Assembly (NCBI GenBank): GCA_030669695.1
Contig: DAOVDC010000007.1
Coordinates: 1-12,124, forward strand
From: Candidatus Bathyarchaeota archaeon
GTDB lineage: Archaea > Thermoproteota > Bathyarchaeia > Bathyarchaeales > Bathyarchaeaceae
DNA length: 12,124 bases
Reading direction: 5' to 3'
A model generated the notes under the pieces. The model saw nothing but the letters and a program-made list of their open reading frames with translations. It made no database searches and was not told the DNA's origin. This document shows positions 1 through 5,400 of this stretch, piece by piece; position 1 is the stretch's first letter; every line of letters begins with the position of its first letter. The position numbers and the translations under genes are program-made.

Positions 1-444
1 GAGAGACCGCCGCACGAGCTTTCTGGAGGACAGCAACAGCGTGTAGCCATTGCATGTGTACTCGCGATGCAGCCAAACGTAATGATTCTTGATGAACCAA
101 CATCTTTTATCGATCCAGTGGGTGCCCAAAAAATCTTCGACGTGATCAATGAGCTGAACAAAAAACTGGGTATTACGGTCATCCTCGTTGAACACCGATT
201 GGATTTGGCTTCAAAATATGCAAATCATGTTATAGTGATGGATGAAGGAAAGGTGGTGTTAGACGGTGAGCCTCGAGAGGTATTTAACTCTGATAGCGCC
301 CGTTTGATCGGCGTTGGGATTCCTAAAGCAACCAGACTTTACCAGATTCTCAAAGAAAAGGGAATATCCCTCAAGAAGGTACCGGTAAATTCGGAGGAAG
401 CATCTCAACTCTTACGGGAGGTCTTGACGCATGATCGAGGTTAA
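1..444 (+). CDS. ecfA: ECF transporter ATPase subunit, 3' part only (5' end outside window)
   Basis: This is the C-terminal 147 residues of an ABC ATPase; the frame is open from base 1, so Walker A lies upstream of the window. In fragment numbering, the ABC signature LSGGQ is at 7-11, Walker B (VMILDE) ends at Glu32, the D-loop SFIDP follows, and the switch histidine is His65 in a VEHR motif. A C-terminal extension of about 80 residues is typical of EcfA proteins. In ECF importers two such ATPases form the cytoplasmic motor that hydrolyses ATP to drive vitamin or metal uptake through EcfT and an S component. The gene overlaps the next ATPase by 14 bases, and EcfT follows. The ECF assignment rests on this paired-ATPase plus EcfT order. 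A split start at the internal ATG at 67 is unlikely because the signature motif lies before it. Confidence 0.9.
   Translation, partial: ERPPHELSGGQQQRVAIACVLAMQPNVMILDEPTSFIDPVGAQKIFDVINELNKKLGITVILVEHRLDLASKYANHVIVMDEGKVVLDGEPREVFNSDSARLIGVGIPKATRLYQILKEKGISLKKVPVNSEEASQLLREVLTHDRG
416..422 (+). promoter_or_regulatory. Shine-Dalgarno site for the second ECF ATPase
   Basis: The purine-rich gggaggt, complementary to the 16S rRNA 3' end, lies 8 bases before the ATG at 431 and inside the end of the upstream ATPase gene. It fixes that start and suggests translational coupling. Confidence 0.7.
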
Positions 445-1252
445 GGATGTTTATTTCACCTATCCCAACGGCGTTGAAGCTTTAAGCGGTGTTTCTCTTG
501 CAATTCGAGACGGAGAGTTCATTGCGATTATGGGCCAGAATGGTGCGGGAAAAACAACCCTAGTGAAGCATATTAACGGATTGTTGAAGCCGACGAAAGG
601 AGAGGTTGCCGTTGATGGAGTTAGCACTCGGAAGGTGAGCGTGGCCAAACTTTCACGAAAGGTAGGATTCGTGTTTCAAAATCCAGATCATCAGCTTTTC
701 TGCGAGACTGTTGAAGATGAGGTTGCCTTTGCTCTTCAAAACTTCGGCTTCAAGGAACAGCTCGTAAAAAAACGGGTAACGTGGGCTTTAAGTCTTTTAA
801 ATTTGACACGGTATCGTCAAACGTCTCCTTTCATGCTTAGTGGGGGTGAGAGAAAAAGGGTTGCCCTAGCTTCGGTTCTTGCATGGAATCCTGACGTTGT
901 GATTCTTGATGAACCAACGATTGGCCAAGATTATCAACAAAAAGAGAAACTGCGACAATTTATTGTTCAATTGAACACACAGGGAAAGACTGTGATCATT
1001 GTCACGCATGACGTTGAATTTGTGGCCGAATGTAATCCTCACGTAATTTTGATGGCTCAAGGAAAGATAGTGGCTGAGGGAGGCGCTAAGGAAACTCTAA
1101 CCAACCGTGACTTAGTTACGCAGGCGTTTATTGTGCCTCCGCAGGTTTCACAGATATTCTTTGAGCTTTCAGATTTGAAGTTGCCCACCAACGTGATTGA
1201 TGTCTATGATGCAAGAAAAGTTCTGCTTGATCGTTTGGGGGTCTCCTCATGA
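431..1252 (+). CDS. ecfA: ECF transporter ATPase subunit (second EcfA)
   Basis: A complete 273-residue ABC ATPase. Walker A is GQNGAGKTT at residues 35-43 with Lys41. The Q-loop is in FQNPDHQLF (Gln83), a sequence typical of ECF and CbiO-type ATPases. The signature LSGGE is at 136-140, Walker B VVILDE ends at the catalytic Glu161, and the switch histidine is His193. The length suits the family. It would pair with the preceding ATPase as a heterodimer in the cytoplasm, with the coupling helices of EcfT docking on both. The start is supported by a strong ribosome-binding site 8 bases upstream. The stop overlaps the EcfT start as ATGA, so the three genes are surely one transcription unit. The transported substrate cannot be read from this subunit. 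Confidence 0.95.
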   Translation: MIEVKDVYFTYPNGVEALSGVSLAIRDGEFIAIMGQNGAGKTTLVKHINGLLKPTKGEVAVDGVSTRKVSVAKLSRKVGFVFQNPDHQLFCETVEDEVAFALQNFGFKEQLVKKRVTWALSLLNLTRYRQTSPFMLSGGERKRVALASVLAWNPDVVILDEPTIGQDYQQKEKLRQFIVQLNTQGKTVIIVTHDVEFVAECNPHVILMAQGKIVAEGGAKETLTNRDLVTQAFIVPPQVSQIFFELSDLKLPTNVIDVYDARKVLLDRLGVSS

Positions 1253-2076
1253 GCGTTTTTGACGGCTTCAAGTTTAGAAGAGTCTATTCTCCGATTCACC
1301 AGCTGGATCCACGAGTCAAATTCTTCTATGTTTTGGTGATGTTCGTGATTGCGATCATGTTTAATCAGTTGCTACCTCTCATTCTGTTGTTTTTCATTCA
1401 ATTGCCATTTGTGTTTGTGGCTGGTGTTCAGCGGGAGTGGGTTCGATCTCTAAGAGGGGCTTTATTCTTTGCGATCATGATTTTTTTGTTCAACTTTGTT
1501 TTTCAGTATTTCTGGACTGAATATCCTCTACCTCCGTCCCCATCTCTGTTGGAATATTCCATCGCCATGACCCTTCGTTTCATCGTATTAGTTGAATCCT
1601 TCTCTATGTTCTTTCTCACAACCTCCCCAGACCATTTAGGATTAGCATTAGAGCAAAGTCATGTACCATACGAGTTTTGCTTCGCCTTCACCACCGCCGT
1701 TCGCTTCGTTCCAGTTTTGGCTGAGGAGGCTCAAACAATTATGGATGCTCAGAAGGCTAGAGGGCTGGAACTTGAACGCGGGAATTTCATTAAAAAAGTG
1801 AGAAACTACATTCCCATTCTTATTCCACTCATCGTTAGCGCAATCCGTAGAAGCTTGGAGCTTGCTGAAGCGATGGAATCTCGAGCTTGGGGCGCAACTG
1901 AAAAGCGCACGAACCTCTACGTGCTTAGGGTGAAAAGAGGAGATTACCTCCTAGCCCTCATTTCTGTCTTGATACTAATCTTTGCTGTCTACGTTTGGAT
2001 TTTCTATCGTGAACAGATTCCACTGCTAACCAACTTCTTGGCTCCCTTAGAATTGACTGTGACCAAAATATCCTAA
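1249..2076 (+). CDS. ecfT: ECF transporter transmembrane coupling protein EcfT
   Basis: A 275-residue integral membrane protein. Hydrophobic segments lie at about residues 24-38, 40-60, 69-88, 104-125 and 233-253. Between the last two is a cytoplasmic helical domain carrying the two short coupling motifs of the family: Ala-Arg-Gly at 170-172 and the variant Ser-Arg-Ala at 211-213 (SRAWG). In EcfT proteins these motifs sit on the coupling helices that contact the ATPase dimer and transmit ATP hydrolysis to the S component. The ATG overlaps the stop of the upstream ATPase. No S-component gene follows; the next sizeable gene on this strand begins about 480 bases later and is unrelated. The S component is therefore either upstream of the window or elsewhere in the genome, as in group II ECF systems, where several S proteins share one module. 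Confidence 0.92.
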   Translation: MSVFDGFKFRRVYSPIHQLDPRVKFFYVLVMFVIAIMFNQLLPLILLFFIQLPFVFVAGVQREWVRSLRGALFFAIMIFLFNFVFQYFWTEYPLPPSPSLLEYSIAMTLRFIVLVESFSMFFLTTSPDHLGLALEQSHVPYEFCFAFTTAVRFVPVLAEEAQTIMDAQKARGLELERGNFIKKVRNYIPILIPLIVSAIRRSLELAEAMESRAWGATEKRTNLYVLRVKRGDYLLALISVLILIFAVYVWIFYREQIPLLTNFLAPLELTVTKIS

Positions 2077-2139
2077 AAGCCCTAAGATCACAACTCCAAG
2101 GAACGCTGAAAATAAACCAACTTTCTTGCAGGGGTTCAT
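2047..2139 (-). CDS. Candidate 30-residue single-span membrane micro-protein
   Basis: A 30-codon minus-strand ORF with an ATG start: two lysines near the N terminus, then an uninterrupted hydrophobic stretch (residues 7-25) long enough to cross a membrane, then a short polar tail. It starts 4 bases after the stop of the basic micro-ORF upstream, as if in one operon, and its last 10 codons are antisense to the end of ecfT. A GGAG lies about 14 bases before the ATG, farther than ideal. I do not recognise a family. ORFs this short arise often by chance, so the evidence is only the plausible membrane-protein pattern and the tandem arrangement. Confidence 0.22.
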   Translation of the reverse strand: MNPCKKVGLFSAFLGVVILGLLGYFGHSQF

Positions 2140-2143
2140 GGGT

Positions 2144-2236
2144 CTATTTTTTTCTCCGCCTTCTTTGCTTACTTACCCTACGCTGTTTTTTCTTTTTGGT
2201 TTTTCCAGTCATACCGTGATGCCTTTTACTTCCCAT
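2144..2236 (-). CDS. Candidate 30-residue lysine/arginine-rich micro-protein
   Basis: A minus-strand ORF of 30 codons starting at ATG 2236-2234, with a second possible ATG at 2212. More than half of the predicted residues are Lys or Arg, with a short N-terminal part containing Gly and paired His. Such a peptide would be expected to bind RNA or DNA, like the tiny basic ribosomal proteins, but I do not recognise it as one; it does not match eL41, eL39 or eS30 well. It is divergent from the eL41 candidate and followed after 4 bases by a micro-ORF encoding a membrane span. A weak TATA-like gagatattca lies 22-32 bases upstream. Its purine-rich, low-complexity composition makes a chance ORF possible. 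Confidence 0.3.
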   Translation of the reverse strand: MGSKRHHGMTGKTKKKKQRRVSKQRRRRKK

Positions 2237-2301
2237 CACTAACAAACCCTTTACTCTGTGAATATCTCAATTCAATTGACACTGTTCCTTCAGATAATCC
2301 G

Positions 2302-2310
2302 ATATATTTA
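2302..2310 (+). promoter_or_regulatory. TATA-like box upstream of the eL41 candidate
   Basis: The sequence atatattta fits an archaeal TATA box. Transcription would start roughly 25 bases downstream (around 2330-2336), just before the three in-frame ATGs of the eL41 candidate at 2348, 2378 and 2393. No experimental start is known. Confidence 0.4.
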
Positions 2311-2377
2311 GCTATCTCAAACTGTACACGTTCCCATAACCAGTCATATGATACGCAACATAGTATCAGGCAAAACA

Positions 2378-2476
2378 ATGCTACGCAAGCATATGTACGC
2401 ACGCAAAAAGTGGAAAAAGAAGGAGGTGCGTCGTGAAAAACGGAAGAGGAAGCGCCGACATAAGAGGTATAAGTAA
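2378..2476 (+). CDS. rpl41e: Candidate large-subunit ribosomal protein eL41 (L41e)
   Basis: A 32-codon ORF encoding an extremely basic, helix-forming peptide ending in TAA. Its C-terminal 22 residues begin KWKKK and continue with alternating Lys/Arg. They line up without gaps with human eL41 (which has KWRKK at the same place and ends in R-x-K, as this one does); about 12 of 22 positions are identical and most others are Lys/Arg swaps. eL41 is a single helix of about 25-37 residues at the ribosomal subunit interface in eukaryotes and several archaea, and annotation pipelines usually miss it. In-frame ATGs at 2348 (42 residues), 2378 and 2393 (27 residues) are all possible. I chose 2378 for its family-like length and a cagg 7 bases upstream. 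A TATA-like box sits at 2302-2310. The caveat is composition: any Lys/Arg-rich peptide scores well against eL41, though the Trp and the terminal pattern help. Confidence 0.55.
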   Translation: MLRKHMYARKKWKKKEVRREKRKRKRRHKRYK

Positions 2477-2560
2477 GCATATCTATGTTATCCAACCGTT
2501 GACCAAAAGTCGTGAGAAGCATCGAAAAAAGGCGTTTGTGACTACTTGTTTTTTGAGGGG

Positions 2561-3718
2561 ATGAGGAGGATTAGGGGTAAAATCTGTGAAATAGGTTATG
2601 TCAACAAGATTAGAGACAACATTTTGGACATGAAAAAAGACAGCCTCGTTCCCTTGTATAAAGCTTTAAGGTCCGCGGATTGTGTGGTTTGTGGTGGTTC
2701 TGGCAGGTCCCTATACTCGTTAAACGCGGCTATGAGTCAAATAGCCACGATGAAGGATTTTAAGGTTATAATCACTCCAGACGATCCAGGTTTTCCAGGG
2801 AAAGATATGTATGACGCGGCTGGTGAGCTGGAGAAAAGATATGAAAACATCTTGTTATTAATCAACTCTGGAAGCGGAGAATCGAAGGATCCGAAAGCGC
2901 TTGCAGAAGAACTCGCGAGGTACATTGAAGATACAGGTAGCGAGAGTTTTACCATGGGGTTGATAACTTCTCACCCAGCTTCTTCTATAGCAAACATTGT
3001 TCGGGAATATGGGAAAGTGATTGAGATAAAGGGAAGAGCTAAGGAAGAGAGACCGACCGAGGAGTACAGCGAAACCGGTATAATGGGTGATGTATTCGAA
3101 CTTGAAAGCCTCTTTGTTCTCCACATGTTGACCGAGGTTTTGTTCCGCAATAGCACCGTAGAGGAAGGTTTCGAACTGTTTGAAGATGAATTCCGGGTTC
3201 TTGGAGAAATGATTGATTCAAACGTTGGCTCAGAGGCTTATGGCTCATTGATTGATGTAATGGAAAGAAGAAGCGACGTTTTCTTGGGTGGAAAGGGTAC
3301 GGCTGATGAGGTGGTCAAGATGACCGTGATAAGGCTAGCTCACATCAAAAAGTTTCTGGGGGACAACGTCTACATTGTAAGAGGTGTGAACACTCCTCGC
3401 CCTAGAGCTGGAGACCTTGAAATTCTAGTGTCTTATTCCGGGGAAACAAAGTCCGTGGTAAATTGGTGCAACATCTTCAGAGACTTGAAAGGAGTGGTTT
3501 TTTCGGTGACTGGAACCAAAGGTTCATCGTTAGATAGGAAATCCAATCATAGAACAGTGCTTGAAGAGAAGGTTAGACCTGGACAGCCCAGAAGGTTTTA
3601 CATGAGAGCTGCGTTTGTATTGAGCCCGCTTCCCGTGAAGTTGGTGGAAAGGTTGAGAGAAAAAGGGCTCATTCTGCCAGAGTACATAATAGACTGGTAC
3701 CACTCTCTGTTCGGATAA
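2561..3718 (+). CDS. Double SIS-domain (sugar isomerase-fold) protein
   Basis: A 385-residue soluble protein with two SIS domains, the fold that binds phosphosugars. The first (about residues 40-195) has the nucleotide-fold strand VVCGGSGRS near 42-50 and the phosphosugar loop NSGSGES at 102-108. The second (about 237-325) has VFLGGKGTA followed by SYSGET at 291-296. The second half resembles 6-phospho-3-hexuloisomerase, with a Thr-Pro then Gly-Asp-Leu before the SGET loop, while two tandem SIS domains recall the isomerase half of glucosamine-6-phosphate synthase. No glutaminase domain is present, so it is not a full GlmS. The substrate and reaction are unknown. The start is ATG 2561; an in-frame TTG at 2546 would add five residues, and neither has a well-spaced ribosome-binding site. 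It stands alone, without other sugar genes nearby. Confidence 0.85.
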   Translation: MRRIRGKICEIGYVNKIRDNILDMKKDSLVPLYKALRSADCVVCGGSGRSLYSLNAAMSQIATMKDFKVIITPDDPGFPGKDMYDAAGELEKRYENILLLINSGSGESKDPKALAEELARYIEDTGSESFTMGLITSHPASSIANIVREYGKVIEIKGRAKEERPTEEYSETGIMGDVFELESLFVLHMLTEVLFRNSTVEEGFELFEDEFRVLGEMIDSNVGSEAYGSLIDVMERRSDVFLGGKGTADEVVKMTVIRLAHIKKFLGDNVYIVRGVNTPRPRAGDLEILVSYSGETKSVVNWCNIFRDLKGVVFSVTGTKGSSLDRKSNHRTVLEEKVRPGQPRRFYMRAAFVLSPLPVKLVERLREKGLILPEYIIDWYHSLFG

Positions 3719-3725
3719 CCCGACT

Positions 3726-3741
3726 CACATTTTTTCATGTG
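3726..3741 (+). terminator. Short hairpin with T-rich loop after the SIS-domain gene
   Basis: Eight bases after the stop codon, cacat and atgtg form a 5-bp inverted repeat around a T-rich loop. Archaeal terminators are mostly T-runs with or without a weak hairpin, so this could end the upstream transcript. Part of it recurs after the gene that ends at 8040. Confidence 0.35.
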
Positions 3742-3816
3742 TACACAACCTTTGGATTTTTTGAGAAGTGGAGATGTACTCAAAGGTTCGTAGCCTAAGT
3801 GTCAATCTTTTGAAAT

Positions 3817-3836
3817 GTGCAGGCATACGCATGCAC
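3817..3836. repeat. Imperfect palindrome in the leader of the protease gene
   Basis: GTGCA and TGCAC arms (3817-3821 and 3832-3836) flank a 10-base centre with two further pairing bases (GC/GC). It lies about 55 bases upstream of the TATA-like box of the protease gene, where a repressor or activator could bind. The central atacgcat also occurs at 8071-8078. The function is unknown. Confidence 0.3.
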
Positions 3837-3891
3837 TAACTATGTTATTGAGTAGAACATATTTCCACAAACTTCTTATCCACATTTAGAC

Positions 3892-3899
3892 ATATAAAT
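3892..3899 (+). promoter_or_regulatory. TATA-like box upstream of the subtilisin gene
   Basis: The sequence atataaat lies 37 bases before the ATG at 3937. A start about 25 bases downstream would fall near 3920, inside the gaggaagg (3918-3925) that looks like the ribosome-binding site. The true start may therefore be slightly earlier, or the box near 3858-3864 (acatatt) may be used. Confidence 0.4.
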
Positions 3900-3936
3900 T
3901 GAAGTTAAAACCAAAAAGAGGAAGGAATGAAAAAAC

Positions 3937-5313
3937 ATGAAGCGAAAGTTATTTGCACCAATCGCAATCGCGCTACTACTGATAAGTATCTTCACTGCAC
4001 TGCCCCTAGTTACAGCATACGCACCAGTGAGAGTATCAGCCGGAGACTTTCGTGCTGCCCCTGTCAGCGTACGAGCAGAGAGCCAAATTGGAATCAATGG
4101 AGCCTACCCGCCAGGCAAATGGTATACCGACTATGCAGGTGGGATAGTCGCATTTGACATGGACATGATAGACGTAGAACAGCTCACCCATGAACAGAAC
4201 AAATGGTACGGCAAAGGCATCCGTGTAGCAGTGTTGGACACAGGAATGCTGCCAAACTGGAACTACTTCTTCCCCAAGTCAAGAATAGAGGCCGATTTGG
4301 GCATAGGATTTGTACAAGACCTAGAAACTGGCGAAATCACAACTGTTCCATGGGACGATGCTGTAAGCGGACATGGAACCCACGTGGCCAGCACGATAAT
4401 TGGCTACAACTACCATGGATATCCAATCACAGGCGTTGCTCCATTGGCGAAGATCATTCCAGTCAAGGTGTTATCATTCTATGACTATGATGAATGGTCT
4501 GCTTGGGGCACATCAGGAATGGTTGCTGCAGGCATCGACTACATCACATCGCTGGTTGAGGATGGAACTCTTGAGCCTGGAAAGATCATCATCAACTTGA
4601 GCTTAGGCGCATCTGTGCCAATGGCTGAAGTTGAAGAAGCCATTGACAGAGCAATTGCTGCTGGAGTCATCGTCGTCGCATCCGCAGGCAACAATGATGT
4701 CAGTGGCATGGGCTATCCTGGTGGCTATCCACAAGTGATTTCCGCTGCTGCCGCTGGCTGGACCGGACAGTGGTACCCAGACGGTGACTATGACTTCTGG
4801 CTTGAAGATGTACCCGAAGACCTGATGACACCTGCACCAATGTCTATCTACTACGGTGCTTATGCTGGCACACAAACATACATCACTGGGTATAGCAGTT
4901 GGGAACTTGAAGGCCAAGACCTCGATGTCGCAGCACCGGGAAGCTGGTGCTTGGGACCTTATTGGACCCCTGAAGCTGGACCTTTGCCAGAAGACCCCGA
5001 AGATTGCTACTGGTATGTTGGTGGAACCAGCATGGCGGCTCCACACGTGGCCGGAACTGCAGCACTGATGGCTGAGAAGAAAGGACGAAAACTGACTCAG
5101 AGCGAAGTAGAAACCATACTTGAGAGCACTGCAGACATAGCTCCTCTGACATTTGTGAACGGCGGATGGCTAGGCCCACTTCCATACATGTGCATCTATT
5201 TACTCTACAACGGCGGCGCCTATTGGACAGAATGGGACGACCCCGCTGTTGGCGCAGGCCTCCTACAAACAGATGCAGCTGTCGAAGCAGTTGCCGCCCT
5301 CGGACCCCACTAA
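3937..5313 (+). CDS. Secreted subtilisin-family (S8) serine protease
   Basis: A 458-residue protease with an export signal: basic MKRK, a hydrophobic core to about residue 24 and a likely cleavage site near Ala27-Ala29. After a short propeptide of about 65 residues comes the subtilase domain with the complete catalytic triad. Asp101 is in VAVLDTG, His146 in SGHGTHVAS and Ser365 in GGTSMAAPHVAG; the oxyanion-hole Asn252 is in SAGNN. All key residues are present, so the enzyme should be active outside the cell. An acidic insert between the Asn and Ser motifs (about 276-356) contains several Trp and Tyr residues. Cys338 and Cys357 flank part of it and could form a disulfide. There is no C-terminal anchor, so it is probably released or held non-covalently. 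The start is supported by gaggaagg 11 bases upstream. The ATG at 3927 is in another frame that stops early. The neighbouring secreted repeat protein may share its role. Confidence 0.93.
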   Translation: MKRKLFAPIAIALLLISIFTALPLVTAYAPVRVSAGDFRAAPVSVRAESQIGINGAYPPGKWYTDYAGGIVAFDMDMIDVEQLTHEQNKWYGKGIRVAVLDTGMLPNWNYFFPKSRIEADLGIGFVQDLETGEITTVPWDDAVSGHGTHVASTIIGYNYHGYPITGVAPLAKIIPVKVLSFYDYDEWSAWGTSGMVAAGIDYITSLVEDGTLEPGKIIINLSLGASVPMAEVEEAIDRAIAAGVIVVASAGNNDVSGMGYPGGYPQVISAAAAGWTGQWYPDGDYDFWLEDVPEDLMTPAPMSIYYGAYAGTQTYITGYSSWELEGQDLDVAAPGSWCLGPYWTPEAGPLPEDPEDCYWYVGGTSMAAPHVAGTAALMAEKKGRKLTQSEVETILESTADIAPLTFVNGGWLGPLPYMCIYLLYNGGAYWTEWDDPAVGAGLLQTDAAVEAVAALGPH

Positions 5314-5345
5314 TAGTCGGACTGATTACACGCAACAACCAACAT

Positions 5346-5361
5346 CCCCCTTTTTTATTTT
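5346..5361 (+). terminator. Pyrimidine/T-run after the protease gene
   Basis: A run of C residues followed by six T, then A and more T, lies about 35 bases after the protease stop and about 40 before the next gene. T-runs of this kind terminate archaeal transcription, so some transcripts may end here. Read-through into the next gene is also possible, since no good TATA box separates the two. Confidence 0.35.
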
Positions 5362-5400
5362 CCAATATTCGACAGTTAACTGAAGAAAGACGGATTAGAC

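Larger units (their letters stand above)
2077..2545. other. Gap with no long gene; holds three micro-ORFs
   Basis: No convincing gene longer than about 45 codons lies here. The first part (2140-2210) is pyrimidine-rich on the plus strand because it is the complement of a lysine/arginine-rich micro-ORF. A TATA-like box and a candidate eL41 gene follow on the plus strand. The roughly 70 bases from 2477 to 2545 hold only the leader of the SIS-domain gene, with no clear promoter beyond a weak TATA-like catatcta near 2478. Confidence 0.6.

Noticed and set aside
2140..2210. Long pyrimidine tract after ecfT as an intrinsic terminator
   Set aside because: The T-rich stretch is interrupted and is explained as the complement of a Lys/Arg-rich micro-ORF; no hairpin precedes it. 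It may still aid termination of ecfT, but I cannot place an end point.
2226..2522. A 98-codon minus-strand ORF
   Set aside because: Most of it is antisense to the better-supported eL41 candidate, the N-terminal part has no family resemblance, and no promoter or ribosome-binding site supports its start. Only its last 40 codons look helix-turn-helix-like, reported as a low-interest finding.
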